DNA from: Enhygromyxa salina
GTDB lineage: Bacteria; Myxococcota_A; Polyangia; Nannocystales; Nannocystaceae
Length of the DNA stretch: 64,000 nt
Direction: 5' to 3'
Assembly: GCF_002994635.1 (NCBI RefSeq)
Contig: NZ_PVNL01000051.1
Location: 171,426-235,425, forward strand
Of the stretch, positions 22,673 to 30,924 are shown piece after piece. Each line of letters starts with the position of its first letter. Position 1 is the first letter of the stretch. Position numbers and translations under genes: made by a program. A model generated the notes under the pieces. The model was not told the DNA's origin. It saw nothing but the letters and a program-made list of their open reading frames with translations, and did no database searches.

Positions 22673-23017
22673 TCATGAGCCGCGCAGCACGAAGTACACG
22701 TCGCGCTCGAACCCACAGCGCGGGCAGTGAACCCGGGCGACGCGCTGGCGCTGGCCGGCGATCAGCTCGGCGCGGTGGTGCTCGCAGCGGACTGAGCCAT
22801 TGCACACCGGGCACGGCCAGCGCTCGGCGTGGCGATCGATGACCGCGGGCGAGTCGACCACGATCGCGCGGCTGGGATCGCCGCCGGGGAGCTGGTCCGC
22901 GGGCGGCAGCTCGGGCTGATGCGCCCGCGTCACGACTGGCTCGCGGACCCTGGGACCCGGCGCATAGAACATCCAGACCAGCACCGCCACGGCCGCGATC
23001 GCGAGCAACATCGTCAC
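22673..23017 (-). CDS. Small membrane-anchored zinc-ribbon protein
   Basis: 114 aa. An N-terminal hydrophobic segment (MTMLLAIAAVAVLVWMFY) is followed by a Pro-rich linker and a C-terminal domain with two Cys pairs, CPVCNGSVRC and HCPRCGF, which looks like a zinc ribbon. It is very short, conserved-looking in structure, and placed 18 bp after the alpha/beta-hydrolase gene on the same strand. Function unknown. Confidence 0.6.
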   Translation of the reverse strand: MTMLLAIAAVAVLVWMFYAPGPRVREPVVTRAHQPELPPADQLPGGDPSRAIVVDSPAVIDRHAERWPCPVCNGSVRCEHHRAELIAGQRQRVARVHCPRCGFERDVYFVLRGS

Positions 23018-23035
23018 CGGCCCACCAGCACGACC

Positions 23036-23881
23036 TCAGCCTGGTTCGACATCCGCGATGTGTCCCGCGATCAGCTCGGCGACCTCTCCGGGCGCGAGCA
23101 CCGGGCCCATGTGCCCGACATCCGCGAGCTCGACGTGACGGCATCGAGGCATGACCTGGGCGAACACATCGCAGCAGCGCTGGCCCGCGCGGGTCGAGGT
23201 CGCGCCGGAGATCACGAGCATCGGCAGGTGTCCGAGCGCCTCGGCGTAGCGGGTGTGGGGCAGGTCGTCGAGCGCGGTCTCGCGGACCTCCTCGAACATC
23301 TTGCGGCTCGATCGCAGCCAGGCGGCGCGCTCGTCCGCGTCGAGCTCGGCGAAGCTCCCGGGCCCGCTCCAGTAGTCGATGAAGCGCTCGACCCATGCTT
23401 CGCTGCCACCAAAGGCGTCATCGAGGAACTGCCCGTCGGCGTCGTAGTCACCGAGCTCGGCGAGGCCGACGGTGTCGCCGGTCGAGCGCAGGATCCCGAA
23501 GCAGGTCGGCTCGTAGAGGGCCAGCGAGCGCAGCAGCTGGGGACGCCGCAAGCCGGCGCGCAGACCCACGCGGCCGCCGTAGGAGTGGGCCACGAGGTGA
23601 GCCGGGCGCTCGCACAGATCGAGCAGCGCGTCGACGACGTCGACGTCGTACTCGGTCCGAAACGGACCCGGTCGCGGCCAGTCCTCGGACTCGCCATAGC
23701 CGATCAGATCGACGGCGAACACCACGTGGCCGCGCTTGCTCAGCGACCTGGCGAGGCGGCGCCACTGCAGACCGGACATACCGGTGCTCGGCAGGCACAC
23801 CACCGGCGACAGCCCGGTCGCCGTCGCGGGGGGGAACTCGTGGTAGCGGATGCGCAGGCCGTGGACGGTGATCGTCGGCAT
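23036..23881 (-). CDS. Alpha/beta-hydrolase-fold protein
   Basis: 281 aa. The nucleophile elbow reads AHSYGGR (Ser near residue 95), the oxyanion segment LPSTGMSG lies near 30, an acid candidate follows in the cap region, and the last catalytic residue is the His of VGHMG near 258. Typical length for the family. No signal peptide. Epoxide hydrolase, esterase and lactonase are all possible. It lies between the zinc-ribbon gene and the SpoIID-like gene, all on the minus strand, 9 bp after the latter's stop. Confidence 0.8.
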   Translation of the reverse strand: MPTITVHGLRIRYHEFPPATATGLSPVVCLPSTGMSGLQWRRLARSLSKRGHVVFAVDLIGYGESEDWPRPGPFRTEYDVDVVDALLDLCERPAHLVAHSYGGRVGLRAGLRRPQLLRSLALYEPTCFGILRSTGDTVGLAELGDYDADGQFLDDAFGGSEAWVERFIDYWSGPGSFAELDADERAAWLRSSRKMFEEVRETALDDLPHTRYAEALGHLPMLVISGATSTRAGQRCCDVFAQVMPRCRHVELADVGHMGPVLAPGEVAELIAGHIADVEPG

Positions 23882-23890
23882 TCGGGAACC

Positions 23891-25084
23891 TCAGCCGCGC
23901 GAGCGTCGGCGGGGCCGGCCGACGCTGGTCATGCCAAGCATGCCAAGCATGCCGAGCATGCCAAGCACGCCAAACGTGCCCAGGGCGTGTGCGGCTCCGG
24001 TGGTCCCCGCCGAGCACGCGCAGCCGTCCCCGGTCGCGAACGCGTCGTCCTGGAACCCGCTCGAGAACCCGGTCTCGCCGCCGTCGTCGCCGGCTTCGCT
24101 GGGTCCCTCGGGCACACACGCCTCGTTGATGCAGATCAGGCCGGGATCGCAGCCACCGCCCATCGTGCACACGCAGCCGAGGCTGCCGATCGCGCAGTCG
24201 GTGTCGGGACCTGGACCGGTGTCGCCGTCGCCGTCTCCAGAGTCGCCGTCGCCGGGGTCGCCGTCGCCATCTCCAGAGTCGCCGTCGCCGGAGTCACCGT
24301 CGCCGTCGCCGTCTCCAGAGTCACCGTCGCCGTCGCCGAGATCCTCGATGCACTCGCCCTGGGCCTGGGTGATGATCGTGTCCTCGCCGTAGTAGAAGCG
24401 GAGCAGCTGTTGATAGTCGTAGCCCTGGTTGTTCTCGAGGCAGCGGGCGCCCCACTGCGACATGCACCCACGGTTCTGGCCGAACCCTGACTCGTTGGGC
24501 TCGAACACCCAGCCCAGCGCGGTCTGTTCGACGTCCGGGCCCGCCTGGCCCTCGTTGTAGGTGACCCAGTGCTCGGTCCCGACGTTCTGGTTGCCGACGC
24601 AGGCCGGCGGCGGCGTGTTGGGATCGCCGGCCACATAAAAAGCATAGGTCAGCACGCCGTTGTAGTTGATGTACTGACCGCTGGTCTCTTGCACGGCCTG
24701 ATAGGCCTTGGCCGAGGGCGTGGCGCCACAGGTGTAGACCTGGCAGCCCTGGCTGTCACACACGCTGCCCTGGTTGGCGATGTAGTAGTACGCGACCGAG
24801 CGCGCCGCGATCGCCTGGGCCTTGAGGGCCTCGAGGTTGGCGCCACCGTTCTCACACGTGATCACGTGCGGGAGGTAGTCCGTCTCCATGTCCTTGATGC
24901 CCTTGCCCTCGACCAGGATCTCACAGTAGGCGGCGGGCAGCGGCGCGGGGATCCAGGCGTCGGGAGCCGGCGTCACGTCGGCGCGGAGCTGATCACCCTC
25001 GTCATCACCGACGACACACGACAAGGTGACGCCGGCCAGGCTCACAGCCGCGGCGAGTGAAACGAGGACAATCCGGCGACCCAT
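23891..25084 (-). CDS. SpoIID-like surface protein with Gly-Asp linker and MYXO-CTERM-like tail
   Basis: 397 aa. A signal peptide ends near SLAGVTLSC. Residues about 45-250 resemble the SpoIID/LytB domain (DYLPHVITCENG, LKAQAIAARSVAYYYIANQ, MSQWGARCLENNQGYDYQQLLRFYYG); SpoIID enzymes cut denuded glycan in peptidoglycan. A Gly-Asp/Ser-Gly-Asp linker (about 250-293) and a Cys-rich patch follow. The last 45 residues have the order of a MYXO-CTERM sorting signal: GCACS, a hydrophobic stretch of Leu-Gly-Met repeats, and a basic end RPRRRSRG. It is therefore probably processed and displayed at the cell surface. Confidence 0.75.
   Translation of the reverse strand: MGRRIVLVSLAAAVSLAGVTLSCVVGDDEGDQLRADVTPAPDAWIPAPLPAAYCEILVEGKGIKDMETDYLPHVITCENGGANLEALKAQAIAARSVAYYYIANQGSVCDSQGCQVYTCGATPSAKAYQAVQETSGQYINYNGVLTYAFYVAGDPNTPPPACVGNQNVGTEHWVTYNEGQAGPDVEQTALGWVFEPNESGFGQNRGCMSQWGARCLENNQGYDYQQLLRFYYGEDTIITQAQGECIEDLGDGDGDSGDGDGDGDSGDGDSGDGDGDPGDGDSGDGDGDTGPGPDTDCAIGSLGCVCTMGGGCDPGLICINEACVPEGPSEAGDDGGETGFSSGFQDDAFATGDGCACSAGTTGAAHALGTFGVLGMLGMLGMLGMTSVGRPRRRSRG
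23930..23965 (-). repeat. Four 9-bp tandem repeats in the membrane part of the sorting tail
   Basis: The plus-strand unit CATGCCAAG occurs four times, the third copy with one change (CATGCCGAG). It encodes Leu-Gly-Met repeats in the hydrophobic segment of the MYXO-CTERM-like tail. Slippage here would lengthen or shorten the membrane span by three residues at a time. Confidence 0.85.
24218..24336 (-). repeat. Gly-Asp low-complexity linker coding region
   Basis: Six-base units (GGCGAC and variants with TCC/TCA insertions) encode a run of Gly-Asp and Ser-Gly-Asp in the SpoIID-like protein. The same kind of linker occurs in the lipoproteins at 37342-38103 and 49871-50800. Acidic GD runs of this kind often bind calcium and are common in secreted proteins of Nannocystineae. 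Confidence 0.75.
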
Positions 25085-25145
25085 GGCAACGAGCCTGCCA
25101 TGAAACCGGACGGGCGTGTCAGCAATAACGCGGAGGACGCGAGCG

Positions 25146-26630
25146 CTACTGACCAGTCAGGACGCGGGCGGGATCGGTCCGGGCGGCGCGGTTGGCTGGG
25201 AAGAACGCCCCTAGTACACAAAACCCGATCGCGAATCCGAACGCGGCGAGCAGCAAGGCCGGCGGGAAGTCGAAATAGGTCCGCGGCTTATAGGGGAAAT
25301 CTGGGATGTAGCTCGCGGACACCCAGTCGAACACGCGGCCGGCGACGATCGAGAGGGCGACACCCACGGCCCCAGCGAGGGCCCCGACGACGGCGGCCTC
25401 GCTGATGATGATCCGGCGGATGTCCCCGCGGCTGGCCCCGATCGCCCGCATGATCCCGAGCTCCTGCTGGCGCTCGTAGATGAGCATGAAGAACACATGC
25501 ATGATGTTGATCGCGGCGATCCCGACGATCACGATGCTGACGAAGCCGAACACCATCATGAAGATCGTGATCAGCAGGGCGGCCTGCTCGGCGCCCGTGT
25601 CGGTCACGTCGAGGTTGAGCTCTTTCACCGCCGCCGCGACCGAGGCGACGTCGTCCTTGGATTCAATCTGCAGGACCGCCGAGTGGTACATGGACGCCGA
25701 CGCGGGCTCGCCGAACTCCACGTTCAGGCGCCGGACATAGCCGACCGGGAACGTCATGCCGAGGTTGATCGCCTTGTCGGAGAACCCGACGAGCATGCCC
25801 CGGGCCTCGTAGGTGTGGTCCTTGGCCGAGGCGTCGACCATGGACGCGCCAAACGTCAGGTCGAAGGTGAAGCCGACGGCCGAGTCGGGGTTGATCTTCG
25901 GGAACCCGTGCGCGCGCCGAACCGAGCCGTTGTAGAGCTCGACGATGTGGTTCGAGATGATGATCGGGATGTACTTGCGGCAGCGCGGCTGCTCGATCGG
26001 CTTGGGCGGCGGCGGCTTGCCAGCCTTGGCGGCTCGGGTCACGGCCTTCTCCCAGCTGGCCAGCTCGCTCACGCCCCAGCAGTAGGACTGCTCGTCGTGG
26101 GCTTCGACGCACTGCTCGTTGGTCTCGCACGGGGTCGCGGAGGGCAGGGACTGCCAGCCGTCCCAGCCTTCGGCGTCGGCCTCGAAGTCCTCGAAGACCA
26201 GGCGCTTGGCGATGTCCCCCCGGACCAGCTCGGGCTCGACGCCGTCGGCGATGAGCTCGGCGCGGAGGTTGTTGCCGAACAGCTTTTGCCCGCCCCAGAC
26301 CATCGACGGGATGGTCAGCTTCATCTTGGGATACACGGCCGAGACGCTGGGGATCGCCCGGAGCTGGGCGACCTTGGCGTCGTCGATGATCTCGTTGCCC
26401 AGCGGCACGCGCAGGACCGAGACGTCGACGTCGAAGCTCTTGGGCACGACCTCGAGCTTGTCGAGCGGGAAGATCTTGCCGAGCACGACCTTGCGGACGC
26501 CGCCGCCGAGGGCCAAGAAGAACGTGAACGCGGCGATCCCCACGATGATGCCGATCGACGCCAGCAGGAAGTGCCTGCGGTTGCGCCGGATGTCATCGAG
26601 CGCGATGCGGAACAGACGACTGGCCCTCAT
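25146..26630 (-). CDS. MacB/FtsX-type ABC transporter permease
   Basis: 494 aa from ATG 26630, which overlaps the stop of the ATPase gene as ATGA, so translation is probably coupled. One membrane segment near the N-terminus (HFLLASIGIIVGIAAFTFFLAL), a large periplasmic domain of about 270 residues with several Cys, then three membrane segments and the FtsX-type ending (NIMHVFFMLIYERQQELGIM, RAIGASRGDI). This is the MacB/LolE architecture: ABC systems that move lipoproteins, peptides or toxins out of the inner membrane by mechanical transmission. The periplasmic insert contains PCETNEQC and Pro-Lys-rich pieces unusual for MacB. The cargo is unknown. Confidence 0.85.
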   Translation of the reverse strand: MRASRLFRIALDDIRRNRRHFLLASIGIIVGIAAFTFFLALGGGVRKVVLGKIFPLDKLEVVPKSFDVDVSVLRVPLGNEIIDDAKVAQLRAIPSVSAVYPKMKLTIPSMVWGGQKLFGNNLRAELIADGVEPELVRGDIAKRLVFEDFEADAEGWDGWQSLPSATPCETNEQCVEAHDEQSYCWGVSELASWEKAVTRAAKAGKPPPPKPIEQPRCRKYIPIIISNHIVELYNGSVRRAHGFPKINPDSAVGFTFDLTFGASMVDASAKDHTYEARGMLVGFSDKAINLGMTFPVGYVRRLNVEFGEPASASMYHSAVLQIESKDDVASVAAAVKELNLDVTDTGAEQAALLITIFMMVFGFVSIVIVGIAAINIMHVFFMLIYERQQELGIMRAIGASRGDIRRIIISEAAVVGALAGAVGVALSIVAGRVFDWVSASYIPDFPYKPRTYFDFPPALLLAAFGFAIGFCVLGAFFPANRAARTDPARVLTGQ

Positions 26631-27376
26631 GCCGTGCGCTCTCCCATTGCATCTGGGGCATCTGGGGAGCCAGCCTCGCGCTGCTGAAACTCGCCCGCGC
26701 CCTCGACGATGCAGCCTTGGTCGATGTGGACGATCCGCTTGCAAGCCTGGGAGATCATGTGGTCGTGGGTGACGATCACCAGCGTGATGTCTTGTTGTTC
26801 GTTGAGTCGGCGAAACAATGCGAGGATCGACTGCGCGGTGGAGATGTCGAGGTTGCCGGTCGGCTCGTCGCAGATCATCAGCCGCGGCCGGTTGAACAGC
26901 GCGCGGGCGATCGCCACGCGCTGCTTTTGCCCGCCCGAGAGCGTGTTGGGCAGCGCGTCGCACTTGTCGGACAGCTCGACCTCCGCCATGACCGCGCGCG
27001 CGCGCTCGAGCGCGGGGCCGCGCTCGAGCGAGTCACCCCCGCGAGCGAACACCGCCGGCAGCGCGACGTTCTCGATGCAGGTCATGTGCTCGAGCAGGTA
27101 GAAGCTCTGAAAGATGAACCCGATGTTCTGATTGCGGTAGGCGCTGATCGAGGCGTCATCGAGCTCGCGCAGCTGCTTGCCGTCGACCTCGACCGAGCCC
27201 TCGTAGTGGCTGTCGAGCGCGCCGACGACGTTGAGCAGGGTGGTCTTGCCCGAGCCAGAGCGGCCCACGATCGCGACGAATTCGCCTGCTTCGATGTCGA
27301 GGTCGACACCCTTGAGGACCTCATTGACCACCTTGTTGGTGGTGTAGCTTTTTCGGAGCCCGCGCAGGCGGATCAT
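26627..27376 (-). CDS. ABC transporter ATP-binding protein of the LolD/MacB class
   Basis: 249 aa. All ABC motifs are present: Walker A GRSGSGKT (near 38), Q-loop FIFQSF, signature LSGGQKQR, Walker B LMICDEPTGNLD and switch His in VTHDH. The DEPTGNLD form is typical of the LolD/MacB/FtsE branch. The C-terminus has a short tail beyond the usual length. It is cotranscribed with the permease (4-base overlap). The start ATG is at 27376. Confidence 0.92.
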   Translation of the reverse strand: MIRLRGLRKSYTTNKVVNEVLKGVDLDIEAGEFVAIVGRSGSGKTTLLNVVGALDSHYEGSVEVDGKQLRELDDASISAYRNQNIGFIFQSFYLLEHMTCIENVALPAVFARGGDSLERGPALERARAVMAEVELSDKCDALPNTLSGGQKQRVAIARALFNRPRLMICDEPTGNLDISTAQSILALFRRLNEQQDITLVIVTHDHMISQACKRIVHIDQGCIVEGAGEFQQREAGSPDAPDAMGERTA

Positions 27377-27516
27377 TGCGCGAGACCATAGCCGCGCAGT
27401 GCCAGGCGGTCAAACCCACCCGATCTGCGACAGTTTGTCAGACGCGCCGTAGCTGCGGGTTCTCGGCGCTTTTGCGCGGTGGACGCTGAGCCTGATGCCG
27501 CTACACTCGGGCCATC

Positions 27517-27945
27517 ATGAGCGACATGGCCACGGTGTTCGACAAGATTCTCAGCGGTGAGATCCCTTGCCATCGCGTCTACGAGGACGAGCAGGTGCTC
27601 GCGTTCTTGGATATCTCTCCGCTCGCGCCGGGGCACACGCTGGTGATCCCCAAGCAGCGCAAGACGTTCCTGCACGAGCTCGATGACGAGTCCGCCGCGG
27701 CGATCGGCCGGGTGCTGCCTCGAGTCGCGCGCGCGGTCATGGCTGCGAGCGGCGCGACCGAGTACAACGTGCTGCAGAACAACGGACGTGGCGCCCATCA
27801 GGCGGTGTTTCACGTGCACTTTCACGTGATCCCCAAGCTCGAGGAGCGCGGGCTCGGGATCGACTGGCGGCCCGGCGCGCTCGATGCCGCCGAGGCCCGC
27901 GAGCTGCTCGAGCGCATGCACGCTGCGCTCGCTGACGGCGCCTGA
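27517..27945 (+). CDS. HIT-family nucleotide hydrolase
   Basis: 142 aa. The histidine triad reads HVHFHVIPK near residue 105, with the family lead-in motifs FDKILSGEIPCH and NNGRGAHQAVFH. HIT proteins of this HinT-like branch cleave nucleoside phosphoramidates or dinucleotides. Zinc-binding Cys pairs found in some HIT proteins are absent. A second ATG lies nine bases into the gene. It is convergent with the following lipoprotein gene, 23 bp apart. Confidence 0.92.
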   Translation: MSDMATVFDKILSGEIPCHRVYEDEQVLAFLDISPLAPGHTLVIPKQRKTFLHELDDESAAAIGRVLPRVARAVMAASGATEYNVLQNNGRGAHQAVFHVHFHVIPKLEERGLGIDWRPGALDAAEARELLERMHAALADGA

Positions 27946-27968
27946 GCGGGGGATCTGGGGGGGCGAGC

Positions 27969-28574
27969 TCACAGGCCGAAGTCGAAGGCCAGCTCGACGC
28001 TGGCTCGCTCGCCGTCGCTCGGCTTGGGGAACTGCCAGCCCCGCGCGAGCGCGACCACGCAGGCCTCGACGTCGCGGCTGGCGAACGCGGAGCGCTCGCC
28101 GACCTCGGCCGCGCTCACGCTGCCGTCCGCGTCGATCGTGAGCGCGACGACGAGCGTCCCCGCGAGCCCGGGGGTGGCCGCGAGCGCGCGCCCGTGGCAG
28201 GTCCGGATGTCGTCGGCGTGGTCGCTGGCGGTGCGGCGAATGATGTCGCGGTTGAGCCCGCCGTTGATCATCGGCACCTGGATCTCGAGCTGACCAGTGA
28301 AGCTGTCTCGGCTCGGCCGGCTGGCGGCGGGGGCCTCCAATGGCTTGCTCTCTCCCTCACCCATGGCCTCAGCGTCCATTGCCGGCTCGGGCTCGGCCAT
28401 GGGCGTGGCGGATGGCGCGAGCTCGGCTTTTGCGGCTTCGCTCGGGGAGCCCTGAGCTGGGTCGACGCTGGCTTGCTCGGCCTCGGGGGCGCTCGCGTCT
28501 TTGGGTGACGCGCAGGCGAGCGCGAGCCCGAGCGTGGGAAGGAGCAACAGACGAGGGCCGGTCACCGATCGCAT
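27969..28574 (-). CDS. Lipoprotein with AgmX/PglI-type C-terminal domain
   Basis: 201 aa from ATG 28574. Signal peptide with lipobox LALAC (Cys about residue 21), then an Ala/Glu/Pro-rich linker to about residue 95. The C-terminal 100 residues (NRDIIRRTASDHADDIRTCHGRAL, LVVALTIDADGSV, ASRDVEACVVALARGWQFP) match the AgmX/PglI domain that is common in myxobacteria and distantly related to TonB C-termini. The two Cys (DIRTCHG and VEACV) are the pair conserved in this domain. AgmX-type proteins have been linked to gliding and envelope assembly; the role here is unknown. Confidence 0.8.
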   Translation of the reverse strand: MRSVTGPRLLLLPTLGLALACASPKDASAPEAEQASVDPAQGSPSEAAKAELAPSATPMAEPEPAMDAEAMGEGESKPLEAPAASRPSRDSFTGQLEIQVPMINGGLNRDIIRRTASDHADDIRTCHGRALAATPGLAGTLVVALTIDADGSVSAAEVGERSAFASRDVEACVVALARGWQFPKPSDGERASVELAFDFGL

Positions 28575-28623
28575 GCCCCGATGGTAGTTGGTCTGCGCGG
28601 CGGGGTGGGGGAGCTTCACGCGG

Positions 28624-30879
28624 TCACGAGTACAGCGACCCTGGCCACAGCTTGAGCACGACCGCCCGCTTGGCTCGCTCGCTGCGCCAGTAGTCCGACT
28701 CGGGATCGAGCGGCGCGCTCCCGGCGATCAGCACGCGCAGCTGCTCCTCGAGCTCCGAGGTAAAGCTGGCGTCCTGCACGACGACGTTGGCCTCGCTCTC
28801 CCAGAAGCTCGCGGTCGCGTCCAGGTTCGCCGATCCAATGCTGGCCAGGCGCCCATCGACGGTGACCAGCTTGGCGTGCACGTAGGGCCGAAATCGACCG
28901 CCGCGGGCGACGACCTGCTCGGACTGCGGCGGCTCGAACTCGTAGACGTGGACGCCAGCGAGCAGCAGCGGCTCGAGCCGGGCTTTGACCATCAGCTCGA
29001 ACAAGGTCCGGTGCATGGGCGCGGGGAAGAAGCTGCCGTCGGCCCGGCGCGCGGCCGCGCTGCCGGTCAGCAACTCCACCCGCACCCCGCGAGCGAGCAG
29101 CCGTCGGATCGAGCGCTCGAGCGCGCTGACGATCGGGAAGTCGTTGACGATGTACACGTGGTCGTTGGCGAGCTCGAGCATCGACTCGTACATCGCCAGG
29201 CCGTTGGCGTCGGCGAGGCCGTGATGGACCACCAGCCTGCCAGCCGCCGACCCGGCCGTGGGCAGCTCGGGCAGCAAGCCAGGCTCGTTCTCGGGCGTGA
29301 GCGCGCCGCCCTGCTCGTGCCAGGTCCGCAGGAACGACTGCTGGACCTCGCGGACCAGCGGCCCGGCGACCTCGACGTGGGCGTCGAGCCAGGGGATCCG
29401 CTCGTGGCGGGTGTTGTCGTGGATCGGGATCTCGGCGAAGCCCGTGTAGTACTCGTCGCTGGCGTTGCGACCCGACACGATCGCCCGGCGCCCGTCGATG
29501 ATGATGAGCTTTCGATGGTCGCGGCGCTTGAGCTTGGTGACCTCGACGTCGTGGCGCGACTCGATCCGCTCGACCGCGAGCACGGAGATGTTGGGTTCGG
29601 CGCGGAGCGAGCTGAGCAAGGGGTTGACCCGGCCGAGCAGCTCCTCCTCCGAGTACAGCGCGTCGAGCATCAGGCGAACCCGGACGCCGACCCGGGCCCG
29701 GCGGATCAACGCGACGATCAGCTGCTCGGTGAACTCGCTGGGCCGGACGATGTAGAACTGCAGGTGCAGCGAGTGCGTCGCGCTGTCGATCAGCTCGAAC
29801 ACGCGCTGGCGGGCCTTCAGGTTGTCGAGCTCGGCGTGGAATTCATTGCCCTCGACCAGGGTCGAGCCGGTCGCGTGGTCGAGCCGCCAGGTGTCTCGAT
29901 CGGCGCGCGCCCAGGCCTCACGAAACGCGAGGGCGCGGGCGGGCATGTGCTGCAGCTCGCCCGCCCTGGCCCGCCGGATCGCCTCGTCGGGTGACAGCAG
30001 CTCGATCGGCTCGGTGGTGTCGCGGTCGGTGGGCGGGAGCTGCTCGCTGATGATCGCGGTGACCGGCACCCCCTTGGCGCGGAGCTTGCGAACCGCGGTC
30101 AGCCCGAACATCTGGGCGAAGTCGACCCCGAGGCTGGTCAGCTCTTGCTCCTGGCCGCCGTAGATCAGCGTCGCGGTCGCGGGGATCTGGTGGGTGACCA
30201 TCGCCTCGTGGATCGCGAGCGCGCGGCTCTTCTCGTGGATGTCGAAGAACGCGACCTCGAACCCGGCCTCGGCCAGCGCGTCGAGCAGCGCGAGGTCGGG
30301 GCCCAGGCGCTCGCGCGGCGCCGGACTCGGGAGCAGCAGCTCGGCGTGAACCAGCGCGAGCGGGCGGCCGTCGGCGACCTGCAGCGTGCGGCTGCCCGTC
30401 AGCTCGGCGCTCGGGCCCACGCGCCCGGTCGCGGTTGCGAGCTCGACCCCGACCCGATAGCGCCCGGGCGCGGGCGCGCGGATCATCGCCCGGACCTCGC
30501 TGCGATCCTCGATCGGGTGCTCGGCGACGAGCTGCTTGTCGAGGTAGAAGCGGACCACCGTGCCGAGCTTGGCGGCGACGCCGAGGGTCGCCTGCAGCTC
30601 GACCCACTCGCCGGGGCTGGTCAGCACGTCGCGTTCGATCCCACCGATGACGCTGCGCAGGGTCGGGCTCCGACTCCAGCGCTCCAGCGTCGCGCTCAGC
30701 GCCCCGGCGACCACGTCGGCGAGCGGTCGGGACTCGGCGTCGACGTCGGCGACGCCCGCCTCGTCGCCAAACAAGCCAACGATCTGACGCAGGCGGACAC
30801 TCAGGTCGGCTCGTTCGGGCACCTTTGAGAATATCGGGCGGCGGCGAGCTTGGGTAGGCGTGGCCTGGGCCAAATCCAC
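28624..30879 (-). CDS. Phospholipase D/cardiolipin-synthase-like protein
   Basis: 751 aa from GTG 30879; another GTG at 30822 is possible. Two HKD motifs are complete: HRKLIIIDG near residue 453 and HAKLVTVDG near residue 666, each followed by the family's SGRNASD and GSANLD pieces. The C-terminal half is therefore a PLD-superfamily phosphatidyltransferase or phospholipase. The N-terminal 300 residues have no recognised domain; they include beta-rich segments and an Asp-based segment (LALLDALAEAGFEVAFFDIHE) resembling a Rossmann-like unit. About 250-300 residues longer than normal cardiolipin synthases. No signal peptide or clear membrane spans. Confidence 0.85.
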   Translation of the reverse strand: MDLAQATPTQARRRPIFSKVPERADLSVRLRQIVGLFGDEAGVADVDAESRPLADVVAGALSATLERWSRSPTLRSVIGGIERDVLTSPGEWVELQATLGVAAKLGTVVRFYLDKQLVAEHPIEDRSEVRAMIRAPAPGRYRVGVELATATGRVGPSAELTGSRTLQVADGRPLALVHAELLLPSPAPRERLGPDLALLDALAEAGFEVAFFDIHEKSRALAIHEAMVTHQIPATATLIYGGQEQELTSLGVDFAQMFGLTAVRKLRAKGVPVTAIISEQLPPTDRDTTEPIELLSPDEAIRRARAGELQHMPARALAFREAWARADRDTWRLDHATGSTLVEGNEFHAELDNLKARQRVFELIDSATHSLHLQFYIVRPSEFTEQLIVALIRRARVGVRVRLMLDALYSEEELLGRVNPLLSSLRAEPNISVLAVERIESRHDVEVTKLKRRDHRKLIIIDGRRAIVSGRNASDEYYTGFAEIPIHDNTRHERIPWLDAHVEVAGPLVREVQQSFLRTWHEQGGALTPENEPGLLPELPTAGSAAGRLVVHHGLADANGLAMYESMLELANDHVYIVNDFPIVSALERSIRRLLARGVRVELLTGSAAARRADGSFFPAPMHRTLFELMVKARLEPLLLAGVHVYEFEPPQSEQVVARGGRFRPYVHAKLVTVDGRLASIGSANLDATASFWESEANVVVQDASFTSELEEQLRVLIAGSAPLDPESDYWRSERAKRAVVLKLWPGSLYS

Positions 30880-30924
30880 CCGACGGGCCCGCCAAACCTG
30901 CCGGGTCCTGGGTTCAGGGGTGGC

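Noticed and set aside
24218..24336. Repeat region considered as a CRISPR array
   Set aside because: Units are 6 bp, in frame, and code for a Gly-Asp linker; no spacers or cas genes.
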